A stretch of DNA of 64,000 nucleotides from Coriobacteriia bacterium (GTDB lineage Bacteria > Actinomycetota > Coriobacteriia > Coriobacteriales > UMGS124). The notes beneath the pieces are model-generated. The model did not search any database. It was not told where the DNA came from and worked only from the letters and a program-made list of their open reading frames with translations. Position 1 is the stretch's first letter, and the number at the start of each line of letters is the position of its first letter. The translations under genes were made by a program, and so were the position numbers. Location of the stretch: contig JAGZEG010000001.1 of assembly GCA_018368455.1 (NCBI GenBank), forward strand, positions 1 through 64,000, given 5' to 3'. This document shows, in pieces, positions 24,836-33,076 of this stretch.

Positions 24836-26289
24836 TACTGAGCCGCCGTTCCTAGGCCGATGCGGGCAAGCCAGGCGTCGATGTCGCCCGACAGCGAGCC
24901 GCCGCCCGAGTACGTGAACTCGAACCCGTGCGTGACGACGCTGCCCTGCGCGGCCTTGGCGACGTCAGAGAGGCTGTCGCCGAAGCGCGTGCCCCCGTTG
25001 GATGAGAACGTCGCGATGAGCTTGCCCGTCAGGTCGTGCTCGTCGAGGAACGTCGCCACCGGCATGGGGATCGTCGACCACCAGGTGGGGTAGCCCAGCA
25101 ACACGACGTCGTAGCTCGCGATGTCGTCGACGTGGGCGGCGAGCGGCGGGTGCACGTTGTTGTTCATGTCCGCCTGCGAGTCCTCGTAGATGTTGCCCTG
25201 GTAGGGCTGGGCCATCGCGATCTCAAACAGCGGGGCGCCCGTCTTGTCAGCGATCATCTGCGCGGCCCGCGCCGTGTTGCCCGAGTGCGAGAAGTACGCG
25301 ATCAGGATGCGCGGCTCGGCGGGCACGGCTATGCTCAGCGGGCCCTCGGTGGCGACGACGTCGCTGGGCGCGTCCGAGGCATTCGCGTTGCGGGCCACGC
25401 GAAAGCCCATGTTGCGATCGACCCACGAGGGGTTGCACGCCGACCGGTACGCGCTGCGCAGCTGCTTGGCGAAGTCGTCGTACCCGCCACCACGGTTTGT
25501 GCGCAGCGACCCCTGCGTGGGGCCCGCCGGATCGCTTGCCGCCTCGGGGCCGTAGGGCGCATAGAGGTCGAAGCACCACTCCGAGACGTTGCCGCACATG
25601 TTGTACAGGCCCCAGGCGTTGGGCGGTAGCTCCGCCACGCCGATCGTCTGGCCGCGGTTGGCGCTCGTCACGACGGCGGGGTCGCGGCGCATGACGTAGT
25701 TCTCCTCGATGAGGTAGGGATAGCTGCCCTCGAAGTTGGCCACGTCGCTCGTGATCTGTTCGCCGGCGGGGAAGATGCCCGTCGACCCGGCGCGGGCCGC
25801 GTACTCCCACTCGGCCTCCGTGGGCAGGCGGTAGCCGTCGGCTGAGCGGTCCCAGCTCACCGAGCCGTCCTCGCCGACCTCGTAGCAGCGCGTCAGCCCC
25901 TGCTCGTCGCTGATCCGGTTGCAGAACTCGATGGCGTCGTACCAGCTCACCTGCTCGACGGGCAGGTTGTCGCCGACGTTTGCGCTGGGGTTCGTCCCCA
26001 TGACGCGGGCGTATTCGGCCTGCATGACCTCGTAGGGCGCGAGGCGAAACGCCGACAGCGTGACGTCGTGCTGCGTCTCGTCTGCCTGGCGCTGGCGCTC
26101 GCTGTCGGGGCTGCCCATGGAGAACGTGCCTGCGGGTATGTCGACGAGCTCGATGCCGGGCTCGGTTGCCTCGGCGATGCGCGGCAGGGAGGCGGTGCAC
26201 AGTGGCGAGCCCACTGCGAGGGCGGCAGTGCCGAGCGCGATGAATGACCTGCGGCTCAGCGCGTGCGCGTTTCGATGCGTGCTGGTCAT
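24835..26289 (-). CDS. Tat-exported SUMF1-domain protein fused to a flavodoxin
   Basis: Predicted 484-residue exported fusion. A twin-arginine signal (ALSRRSFIALG, Arg 13-14) is followed by a SUMF1/FGE-sulfatase-type domain at about residues 46-320 (DIPAGTFSMGSP, EVMQAEYARVMG, RLPTEAEWEYAARAG, LYNMCGNVSEWC, NMGFRVAR). A flavodoxin domain spans 327-484 (RILIAYFSHSGNTA phosphate loop, LLGYPTWWSTIPMPV, TFSSNGGTRFGDS). The paired active-site cysteines of true formylglycine-generating enzymes are not found in the GGGYDDF region, so the SUMF1 part is more likely structural or a different enzyme. AAGGAGG precedes ATG 26289. It is the first gene of the operon, divergent from a LysR gene. I know of no characterised protein with this layout. 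Confidence 0.85.
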   Translation of the reverse strand: MTSTHRNAHALSRRSFIALGTAALAVGSPLCTASLPRIAEATEPGIELVDIPAGTFSMGSPDSERQRQADETQHDVTLSAFRLAPYEVMQAEYARVMGTNPSANVGDNLPVEQVSWYDAIEFCNRISDEQGLTRCYEVGEDGSVSWDRSADGYRLPTEAEWEYAARAGSTGIFPAGEQITSDVANFEGSYPYLIEENYVMRRDPAVVTSANRGQTIGVAELPPNAWGLYNMCGNVSEWCFDLYAPYGPEAASDPAGPTQGSLRTNRGGGYDDFAKQLRSAYRSACNPSWVDRNMGFRVARNANASDAPSDVVATEGPLSIAVPAEPRILIAYFSHSGNTARAAQMIADKTGAPLFEIAMAQPYQGNIYEDSQADMNNNVHPPLAAHVDDIASYDVVLLGYPTWWSTIPMPVATFLDEHDLTGKLIATFSSNGGTRFGDSLSDVAKAAQGSVVTHGFEFTYSGGGSLSGDIDAWLARIGLGTAAQ

Positions 26290-26453
26290 GGGTACCTCCT
26301 TTTCGGGTGCGTGTGGGTGGGTCTACCGGGGAGGGCGAGCCTTGCCCGGCCGTATGGCGCTTTCCGTCGCCAGCATCGAAGATACCGGCTCGCACCGCGT
26401 GGCGGAATATCCTAGTAGATGAGATTGCATAAACCCGTGGTTCATATGTACGG

Positions 26454-26459
26454 TATAAT
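26454..26459 (+). promoter_or_regulatory. Candidate -10 element for the LysR gene
   Basis: A perfect TATAAT in an AT-rich patch (26405-26465) within the divergent gap, about 77 bases before the LysR start. No good -35 was found at 17 bases, as expected for an activated promoter. Confidence 0.4.
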
Positions 26460-26535
26460 TGCTGCGTGTAGCGTCTTTTGAGAACACCTCGAGTCAATGC
26501 CGTGTCAGTTTGATTACGTGAGGGGAGCGACGCTC

Positions 26536-27468
26536 ATGCTCTATGACTACCGGCTCGACGCCTTCGTTGCCGCCGCCCAGGCAGGCAGCTTCACCAAGGC
26601 CGCGCAGCTCCTGACCCTGTCGCCGACGGCCCTGCTCAAGCAGGTCCGGGCCCTCGAGGCGACGTGCGGCACGCCCCTGTTCACGCGCTCGAGCCAGGGA
26701 GCGGCGCTCACGCCCGCCGGCCAGAGCCTGCTGGACGACGCGCGCTCGATGATGCGTCTGTCCGACGACGCGCTGCGCCGCGTGCGCATGGCCGCAGGCG
26801 CCGACGAGGGCCTCGTGCGTCTCGGCGTCTCCGTGCTGCGCCCGGGCCGCTTTGTGCTGACGCGCTGGCAGCAGATACACGACGCCCTGCCGGGGCTGCG
26901 CCTCGAGCTCGTGCCCATCAGCGACGTGTGGTCGGAGTATCGCGCGGTCATTGGCGCGCTGGGCACGCAGGTCGACGTCGTGGCGAGCACGTATGCCTCC
27001 GACCACGGGGCAAGCCGATCCGGGGGCGCATACAACGTCGTGCCCCTGGGCGAAGCCCCCATCCTTGCGGCCGTCGCGCGCACGAACCCGCTGGCGAGTC
27101 GCGCGGAGCTGAGCCTCGATGACCTCGCGGGACAGCGCGTCACGATGCTGCGCCGCGGGAACGCCCCCATCGACCGGGCGCGCGATCTCATCGAGGAGCA
27201 CGGCGGCATCGAGGTAGAGGACGCGGCCGACTTTGAGCTCTCGACGTTCAACGCGTGCGCCGATGCGGGGGGCATCCTCATCACGAACGGCCTGTGGCCG
27301 ACGGCCCACCCCGGCCTCGTGCGCGTGCCGATCGCATGGGACGCGACGATACCTTACGGCCTGCTCTACCCGCTCGAGCCGAGCCCGGCTGTCGCGCGCC
27401 TTGTGGCGTGGTTGCGCGAGCACGTAGGGGAGTTCTCCGAGGGCTACACGCCGGACGGGCGGGGGTAG
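26536..27468 (+). CDS. LysR-family transcriptional regulator, divergent from the flavodoxin operon
   Basis: Predicted 310-residue LysR-type regulator. The N-terminal winged helix (YRLDAFVAAAQAGSFTKAA, LSPTALLKQVRALE, LFTRSSQGAALTPAG) is followed by a periplasmic-binding-like effector domain. ATG 26536 has AGGGGAG eight bases upstream, which rules out the in-frame ATG 13 codons earlier. It is transcribed away from the SUMF1-flavodoxin operon, and the 246-base shared gap is the obvious place for its operator. Control of that operon is inferred from this layout. The effector is unknown. Confidence 0.88.
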   Translation: MLYDYRLDAFVAAAQAGSFTKAAQLLTLSPTALLKQVRALEATCGTPLFTRSSQGAALTPAGQSLLDDARSMMRLSDDALRRVRMAAGADEGLVRLGVSVLRPGRFVLTRWQQIHDALPGLRLELVPISDVWSEYRAVIGALGTQVDVVASTYASDHGASRSGGAYNVVPLGEAPILAAVARTNPLASRAELSLDDLAGQRVTMLRRGNAPIDRARDLIEEHGGIEVEDAADFELSTFNACADAGGILITNGLWPTAHPGLVRVPIAWDATIPYGLLYPLEPSPAVARLVAWLREHVGEFSEGYTPDGRG

Positions 27469-27503
27469 AGCCGTCGGGCCGCGCACGCCAGCGTGGGCCT
27501 GGC

Positions 27504-28916
27504 CTATCTCTTCGGGTTCCTGCCGAGCCTCGCCGCCATGACGGCCGCAGCCACGACGAGGGCCGCCGCCACCGCGAAGCTCAGGCGCAGCGCGCTGCCC
27601 AGCGTCGGCGCCGCCGTGACGAACAGGCCGAACAGCGCGATGCCTATGCTGGCGCCCACCTGCCGAAACGTGTTGAACAGTGCACTTGCTACCCCCGAGA
27701 GCCTTGCGTCGGCGCTTGCGAGCACGAGGCTCGACGTCGCCGGCATTGCCAGTGACCCGCCGAGACCCACGACGGCCACGAGCAGCGCGACCGAGGCGGC
27801 GGACAGCGTCGGGGCGAGCGCGGCGAGCAGCAGCAGGCCGAGCGCCTCGCACCCGAGGCCCGCGGCCATGGGCAGGCCCGACCCGTGGCGCGCGGCGATG
27901 CGGCCGCTCGCGATGTTGCCGACGAACGAGCCCGCCGCGCTCGGGACGAACGCCAGGCCAGCCGCCATCGGCGAGAGGCCGAGCCCCTGCTGCAGGTAGG
28001 TGCTGCACAGAAAGACGGTGCCGAACCAGCTCAGGATGAACGCGAAGCCCGTGAAGAGCGCGACGCGCATGCCCTTCGACCCGAATAGGGCGAGTGGCAT
28101 CATCGGGTGGGCGACGCGGGCCTGCGACGCCACGAACGCGACGAGACAAAGGGCGCCGCCGATGAGCAGCCCGAGCACGAGCGGGGAGGAAATGCCCTGC
28201 TCGCCCGCCTCGATGACGCCGCCGACGAGTGCGGTCAGGCCGAGCGTCGCCAGCAGCTGCCCCGGCGCGTCAAACGTTGCGGAGCGCTGCGGCGAGGGGG
28301 CGACCTGCGTGCACGCCGCAAGGACGAGGACGCAGACGGGCACGTTCACCGAGAAGATGAGGCTCCAGTGGATGGGCGTGAGCAGCCCGCCCAGAAGAGG
28401 TCCCGCCGCTGCGGCGACGGCTCCACCGGCCATCCAGACGCCCAGGGCGCGGGCGCGCCGGGCCTCGTCGGGGTAGGCCTCGCGGATGATCGTCATGGAC
28501 GCGGGCAGCACGGCGGCTGCGGCGACGCCGAGCAGCACGCGGCCCGCGACGAGCGCGCCCATCGTCGGGGCGAGGGCACAGGCGAGCGACGCGAGCGCGA
28601 ACAGGGCCGTGCCGGCCACGAACAGGCGCTTCGCTCCGAGCCGGTCGGCCAGGCTGCCCGAGGCGAGCAGCAGCGCGGCGAACGCGAGCGTGTAGCCGTC
28701 GATGACCCACTGCTGGTCGGAGAGCGTGCCGCCGAGCTCGGCGGCGATCGTGGGCAGGGCGACGTTGACGATGAGCGTGTCGAGACTCACGAGGAAGAAC
28801 GTCGCCGAGGCAGCCAGCACGGCGAGCTGCGCCGGGCGCTCGGCCGATCGCACCCTGGGTTCGGTATGCGCTGCCATGCCACGCCTCGCCCCTGCCGTCT
28901 GCTCCATCTCTGCCAT
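27504..28916 (-). CDS. MFS transporter, DHA2-like (14 membrane segments)
   Basis: Predicted 470-residue major facilitator protein, probably a drug or organic-compound exporter. The motif SLDTLIVNVALPTI in the first helix, GSLADRLGAKR (motif A) and GGAVAAAAGPLLGG (antiporter motif C region) support the DHA2 class. About 14 hydrophobic segments are visible. ATG 28916 is chosen because GGGAGG lies nine bases upstream. It is divergent from the LysR gene at 29158, which may control it. The substrate is not predictable. Confidence 0.87.
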   Translation of the reverse strand: MAEMEQTAGARRGMAAHTEPRVRSAERPAQLAVLAASATFFLVSLDTLIVNVALPTIAAELGGTLSDQQWVIDGYTLAFAALLLASGSLADRLGAKRLFVAGTALFALASLACALAPTMGALVAGRVLLGVAAAAVLPASMTIIREAYPDEARRARALGVWMAGGAVAAAAGPLLGGLLTPIHWSLIFSVNVPVCVLVLAACTQVAPSPQRSATFDAPGQLLATLGLTALVGGVIEAGEQGISSPLVLGLLIGGALCLVAFVASQARVAHPMMPLALFGSKGMRVALFTGFAFILSWFGTVFLCSTYLQQGLGLSPMAAGLAFVPSAAGSFVGNIASGRIAARHGSGLPMAAGLGCEALGLLLLAALAPTLSAASVALLVAVVGLGGSLAMPATSSLVLASADARLSGVASALFNTFRQVGASIGIALFGLFVTAAPTLGSALRLSFAVAAALVVAAAVMAARLGRNPKR

Positions 28917-29058
28917 GGGAACCGCCCTCCCGGTGTCTCGTGTCGTACTGTCGCGTGAAGTCCTGACCACGGTACGGCTCGGCCGACGTTAGGTGAACGC
29001 CTTGTTTGGTGCGCGGGGCGTGCACGTTTGGTTTATGCGACGCGTCCCTTTCGCTCTT

Positions 29059-29102
29059 CACCCGCTTCGTGGGGAGCGCCGCGACGCCCGTGCGCCTAAC
29101 GT
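29059..29102 (+). promoter_or_regulatory. Candidate activated promoter of a LysR gene, shared with reductase paralog 1
   Basis: A dyad CGCTTC-GTGG-GGAGCG at 29063-29078 and a -10-like CCTAACGT from 29095 match the element at 18849-18893. Twenty-eight of 32 positions are identical (29059-29090 against 18849-18880), with nearly the same spacing to CCTA. Confidence 0.45.
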
Positions 29103-29157
29103 CAGGCTGGAGAGGTGCGCATGTCGGGTGCGCCGTGTCAGGAAGGACCGAAAGACC

Positions 29158-30051
29158 ATGGAGTTCAGGACGCTGCAATACTTCCTCGCTGTCGTGCGCG
29201 AGCGCAACATCACGCGGGCGGCCGAGGCCCTGCATGTGACGCAGCCAACGCTCAGCCGGCAGATGTCCCAGCTCGAGGCCGAGCTTGGCGCGCAGCTCTT
29301 CGAGCGAGGACGCCAGCTGACGCTCACGGAGGCCGGGGAGGCGCTCGTGCGCCGCGCCGAAGAAGCCGTCGCTCTCATGGCACACATCGACGCCGAGGTC
29401 GGGGGTCGGGAGACGCTTGTCGGCGAGATAGCCGTCGGCACGGGCGTGCTGCTCTCGGCGCGTCACATCGTCAAGGCCGTTCGAGCGTTTCACGAGCGCT
29501 GGCCCCAGGTTCGCTGCCGCCTCCACACGAACAGCGCCGACCACCTCAAGGAGCGTCTCGACGCCGGGGACCTGGACTTTGCGCTGTTGCTCGAACCCGT
29601 CGACATGGACCGCTACGACTACGTGCGCATGCCGCAGCCTGAGCCGTGGGGCCTGCTCATGCCAGCCGACCACCCTCTTGCCGCTCAGACGAGCGTGACG
29701 CGTGCCGATGTCGCCTCGACGCCCCTCGCCGTGACGGACAGGCCGGCCCTGCAGCGCGAGCTGGCGGGCTGGATGGGGGAGGGTTACGACAGCCTTGATA
29801 TAGAGGCCACGTACAACGTCGTCGACGCCGCGGCCCTGCTCGTCGAGGACGGAGGCGTGTGCGCCCTGACGACGCAGGGGGCCGGTCGCCAGCTCGGCGG
29901 AGGGGCGCTGACGTTTCGTCCGCTCGAGCCGCCGCTTGAGATGACGTGCGCCCTGGCGTGGCGCCGCAGCGTCCCCCTGTCGCGCGCCGGTGCACGCTTC
30001 CTTGACTACCTTAAGTCATGCATTTCTCGTATACGTACATATAATGAATAA
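29158..30051 (+). CDS. LysR-family transcriptional regulator
   Basis: Predicted 297-residue LysR regulator. The helix-turn-helix (MEFRTLQYFLAVVRERNITR, ALHVTQPTLSRQMSQLE, LFERGRQLTLTEAG) is canonical and the C-terminal effector domain complete. The start is the ATG at 29158, with GGAAGGACC upstream. An in-frame extension to 28993 is unlikely to be coding. It sits between a divergent MFS pump and the downstream reductase-MFS pair, and may regulate either. The 3' end overlaps an AT-rich stretch that leads into the reductase leader. Confidence 0.88.
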   Translation: MEFRTLQYFLAVVRERNITRAAEALHVTQPTLSRQMSQLEAELGAQLFERGRQLTLTEAGEALVRRAEEAVALMAHIDAEVGGRETLVGEIAVGTGVLLSARHIVKAVRAFHERWPQVRCRLHTNSADHLKERLDAGDLDFALLLEPVDMDRYDYVRMPQPEPWGLLMPADHPLAAQTSVTRADVASTPLAVTDRPALQRELAGWMGEGYDSLDIEATYNVVDAAALLVEDGGVCALTTQGAGRQLGGGALTFRPLEPPLEMTCALAWRRSVPLSRAGARFLDYLKSCISRIRTYNE

Positions 30052-30088
30052 GCATTTCACTTTTGATAATCGAAGTAATATCTTCTTC

Positions 30089-30121
30089 GGCGTTCGTTAC
30101 CCACATATGGAAAGGAACGCC
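30089..30121 (+). promoter_or_regulatory. Hairpin overlapping the ribosome binding site of reductase paralog 2
   Basis: GGCGTTC (30089-30095) is perfectly complementary to GAACGCC (30115-30121), loop 19 bases. The right arm overlaps the Shine-Dalgarno AAAGGAA (30111-30117) and ends one base before ATG 30123. A second small stem CGAAG/CTTCG lies at 30071-30089. Confidence 0.45.
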
Positions 30122-30122
30122 A

Positions 30123-31700
30123 ATGTCCACTTCTCTTTCGCGCCGTTCGTTTGTCGCCGGGGGCCTCGCTGCCGCTACCGGCATGTCCGCCCTCGCCCTC
30201 TCCGGCTCGCGCGTCCTGGCAGACGAGGCCCCCGCTGCCTCTCCTTCGCCGACGTCCGCCCCTCAGAGCTGGGACGCCGAGGCCGACATCATCGCGATCG
30301 GCGGTGGCGCCGCAGGCCTGTCTGCCGGCATCGAGGCGGCGGACCAAGGGCTGTCGTGCATCGTCCTCGAGTCGCAGGGCATCTGCGGCGGTAACTCCAT
30401 CCGCTGCAACGGCGGCATGACGATTCCCGGCTCCCCGCTGCAGGCCGAGATGGGCATCGAGGACTCGGCTGACCAGATGTACGAGGACATGTGCGCCTGG
30501 TTTGCCCACGACTACGACGAGCAGTACGTGCGCATGCTGTGCGACCTTGACTCGACGATGCTCTACGACTGGCTGACGGGCATGGGCCTCGTCTACGAAC
30601 AGTCGGGCCTCGTGCAGTCCAACGGCCACTCGCGTCCCCGCGAGCACCACGTCAACCCCTACAACCTCATTAGCCTTCTCGAGGAGAACGCGCGCGCCAA
30701 GGGCGCCCAGATCGACTTCGAGACGCACGCCGACCACCTCATTCAGGACCCCGAGACGCGTCAGGTCATCGGCGTCCAGGCAACGCGCGACGGCCAGACG
30801 ATCTACTACCACGCAAACCGCGCCGTCATCCTGTGCAACGGCGGTTACGGGCGCAACGCCGCCTTCTTGAACCAGCACGTGTTCGGCGAGGGCGCCGAGC
30901 GCTACGTCGAGAGCGCTTACGACGCGCCGGGCATCGACGGCTCGGGCATGCTCATGGCCATGGAGCTGGGCGCCGACACGCGCCACCTGTCCTACCACGC
31001 CATGCTGAGCGTGCAGAACCCCGACGGCATCGCCCACGACGCCTGCGCCATGATCCACCAGGGCGCCGTCATGGTGAACCTCGAGGGCCAACGCTTCGTC
31101 AACGAGGGCCAGGGCTACACGAACGTGTGGGTCGAGCTCGACGCCCAGCCCGAGTCCGTGTGCTTCCAGGTGTGGGACGACGACATCGCCCAGGCGTGCG
31201 CCGACAACGAGAGCAGCTACTACTCGCAGGCCAAGGTTGCCGCGACGGGGCTGCTCCTGCAGGCCGACACGTTCGAGGACCTCGCCGCGCAGATGGGCGT
31301 GCCCGCCGACGCGTTCGCGGCCACGATGGAGGCCTATAATGCCTCCGTGAGCGAAACCGGCGTCGACGACGCGTTCGGCCGCGCCCACACCGTTGGCGAC
31401 GGCGCCGTGCCGCCCGCGCTTGACACCCCGCCGTTCTACGCGTTCAAGACGACGAACGTCCTGTGCACGACGTATGGCGGCCTCAAGCGCTGGGAGGGTG
31501 ACGGCCTGCAGGCGGTTGACGTGTTCGGCCAGGTCATCCCGGGGCTGTACCTCGCCGGCGCCATCAGCGACTACTGCAACATGGGCATCATGCCCGGCAC
31601 GCGTCGCCCTATCAACGCGTCGGGCACGAGCCTGAGCGGCGCCATGAGCTTCGCCCGCGCCTGCGTCCAGGCCATCGCCGGGGCAGGGGAGGCTCGCTAG
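30123..31700 (+). CDS. Tat-exported FAD-dependent reductase/dehydrogenase-like flavoprotein (paralog 2)
   Basis: Predicted 525-residue FAD reductase of the fumarate reductase family, with a Tat signal (LSRRSFVAGG, Arg 7-8), a FAD motif IGGGAAGLSAG, GGNSIRCNGG and the closing GTRRPINASG flavin/substrate contact. It has no heme or FMN domain. It is closest in the window to the protein at 33180, including a 76-base identical DNA stretch. The start ATG 30123 is fixed by AAAGGAA and gives a normal Tat peptide. Its stop codon TAG overlaps the GTG start of an MFS gene, which suggests that the carrier moves the enzyme's substrate or product. The substrate is unknown. Confidence 0.88.
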   Translation: MSTSLSRRSFVAGGLAAATGMSALALSGSRVLADEAPAASPSPTSAPQSWDAEADIIAIGGGAAGLSAGIEAADQGLSCIVLESQGICGGNSIRCNGGMTIPGSPLQAEMGIEDSADQMYEDMCAWFAHDYDEQYVRMLCDLDSTMLYDWLTGMGLVYEQSGLVQSNGHSRPREHHVNPYNLISLLEENARAKGAQIDFETHADHLIQDPETRQVIGVQATRDGQTIYYHANRAVILCNGGYGRNAAFLNQHVFGEGAERYVESAYDAPGIDGSGMLMAMELGADTRHLSYHAMLSVQNPDGIAHDACAMIHQGAVMVNLEGQRFVNEGQGYTNVWVELDAQPESVCFQVWDDDIAQACADNESSYYSQAKVAATGLLLQADTFEDLAAQMGVPADAFAATMEAYNASVSETGVDDAFGRAHTVGDGAVPPALDTPPFYAFKTTNVLCTTYGGLKRWEGDGLQAVDVFGQVIPGLYLAGAISDYCNMGIMPGTRRPINASGTSLSGAMSFARACVQAIAGAGEAR

Positions 31701-33001
31701 TGGCCGCGGGCCTCGCGGAGCCGGCGGCTGCGCGCGTGTCCGGTGCCGCGGGGCCCGGCCGTGCGGGCGGCTCCGTGAGCGTGTCTCGGGCTCGTGGCGG
31801 TGCCGCGCCTGTCCGGCGCGCGATCGCGTTCGTCGGCGCGACGCTCTCGTTTGCGGTTGCCTACCTCGTTTCGTCGGCGCCCGTCCCGCTCTACGCAACG
31901 TACCAGCGCGAGCTGGGCCTGACGAACGCCGACCTCTCGCTGTCGTCCGTCGCCTACTTCGTGGGCACGCTCGTCTCGCTGCTCGTGCTGGCGCGCCTCT
32001 CCGACCACGTGGGGCGGCGTCCTGCTGGCCTGGCGGCGCTGGCGCTGACGGCACTGGGCTGCGTGCTGTTCGCGGGGCCGTGGCTCGGCTTGGCGTTCAT
32101 GGCGGCTCGCTTTGTTCAGGGGCTCTCGTGCGGCCTGGCCTCGAGCGCGCTGGGCGCCTACGTCGTCGACTCGGCGCCGGGCCGGCTCGCGCCCGTCGTG
32201 ACCGGCAGCGCCCCCATGGTCGGCCTGGCCGCGGGGTCGTTCGGTTCGGGTGCGTGTGCGCAGCTCACGGGCTCGACGTCGGCGTTCTTCGTCGGCGCGC
32301 TCGCTCTCCTCGCGGCGTGTGCCGTCCTCCTGCTTGTCGGGGCTGAGAGCGCGCCTCGCACGTCCGGTGCCCTGCGCTCGCTCGTGCCGCGGGTCCGCGT
32401 GCCACGCTCCGCGATGCGTCTGTTGCCGGCTGCGGTGCCCGTCTTCGTGGGCACGTGGGCCGTCGGCGGCTTCTACCAGGCCTTTAGCGCACCCATGGCC
32501 GCATCGTGCCTCGGCAGCGACAGCATGCTCGTCGCGGCGGCCGTCTTTGCCTGCCTGCAGGCGCCTAATGTGCTCGGCGGGATGCTGTCAGGCCGCATGG
32601 GCGCCCAGACGGCCCAGCTCGTCGGCATGGCCGCGTTTCTTGCCTGCTGCGTCGGCATCGCAGCAACGCTGGCCGCCGGGCTCGTCGGCGCCTTCCTCGT
32701 CGCGACGGCGTGCGCCGGGGCGGCGTGGGGCCTCGCTTACACGGCGAGCATGGGCCCCATCGTCGACCGTGCGGACGCCGCCGAGCGCGCCGGCACGCTC
32801 TCCGCGATCTACCTTGTGTCCTATGCGGGCGCGGCCGTGCCCAACCTCGTCGTGGGGCGCCTGTTCGCCGGTGCGGGTCTCGTGCAGGTGGTGTGGGGCT
32901 ACGTCGCGCTCGTCGCCGTGGCACTGCTCGTCCTCATCGGGGCCCGCCTGTTCTCGCGGCGCGGGGCATACCCTACGTGTATGGAAAGGCATAGCAACTA
33001 G
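31700..33001 (+). CDS. MFS transporter coupled to reductase paralog 2
   Basis: Predicted 433-residue major facilitator carrier with about 12 hydrophobic segments. Motif-A-like LSDHVGRRPAGL lies after the second helix. The first 40 residues are polar, Ala/Gly/Arg-rich and without family signal. GTG 31700 overlaps the preceding stop (TAGTG), with GGGGAGG a few bases upstream, so translation is coupled to the reductase. This makes uptake of a terminal electron acceptor, or export of its product, plausible. The substrate itself cannot be read. Confidence 0.82.
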   Translation: MAAGLAEPAAARVSGAAGPGRAGGSVSVSRARGGAAPVRRAIAFVGATLSFAVAYLVSSAPVPLYATYQRELGLTNADLSLSSVAYFVGTLVSLLVLARLSDHVGRRPAGLAALALTALGCVLFAGPWLGLAFMAARFVQGLSCGLASSALGAYVVDSAPGRLAPVVTGSAPMVGLAAGSFGSGACAQLTGSTSAFFVGALALLAACAVLLLVGAESAPRTSGALRSLVPRVRVPRSAMRLLPAAVPVFVGTWAVGGFYQAFSAPMAASCLGSDSMLVAAAVFACLQAPNVLGGMLSGRMGAQTAQLVGMAAFLACCVGIAATLAAGLVGAFLVATACAGAAWGLAYTASMGPIVDRADAAERAGTLSAIYLVSYAGAAVPNLVVGRLFAGAGLVQVVWGYVALVAVALLVLIGARLFSRRGAYPTCMERHSN

Positions 33002-33076
33002 GCATTTCACTTCGTTCGGCCGTCGACCTATGATTGCTATGTCATCGGATCCCTTGATGTAACTCAATATACATTT

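Noticed and set aside
24835..26289. Formylglycine-generating enzyme for a sulfatase
   Set aside because: No sulfatase gene is nearby and the paired catalytic cysteines are not seen.
26521..26535. Third copy of the CGTGGGGAGCG promoter dyad (AGGGGAGCGACG)
   Set aside because: It lacks the left half of the dyad and is the ribosome binding site of the LysR gene.
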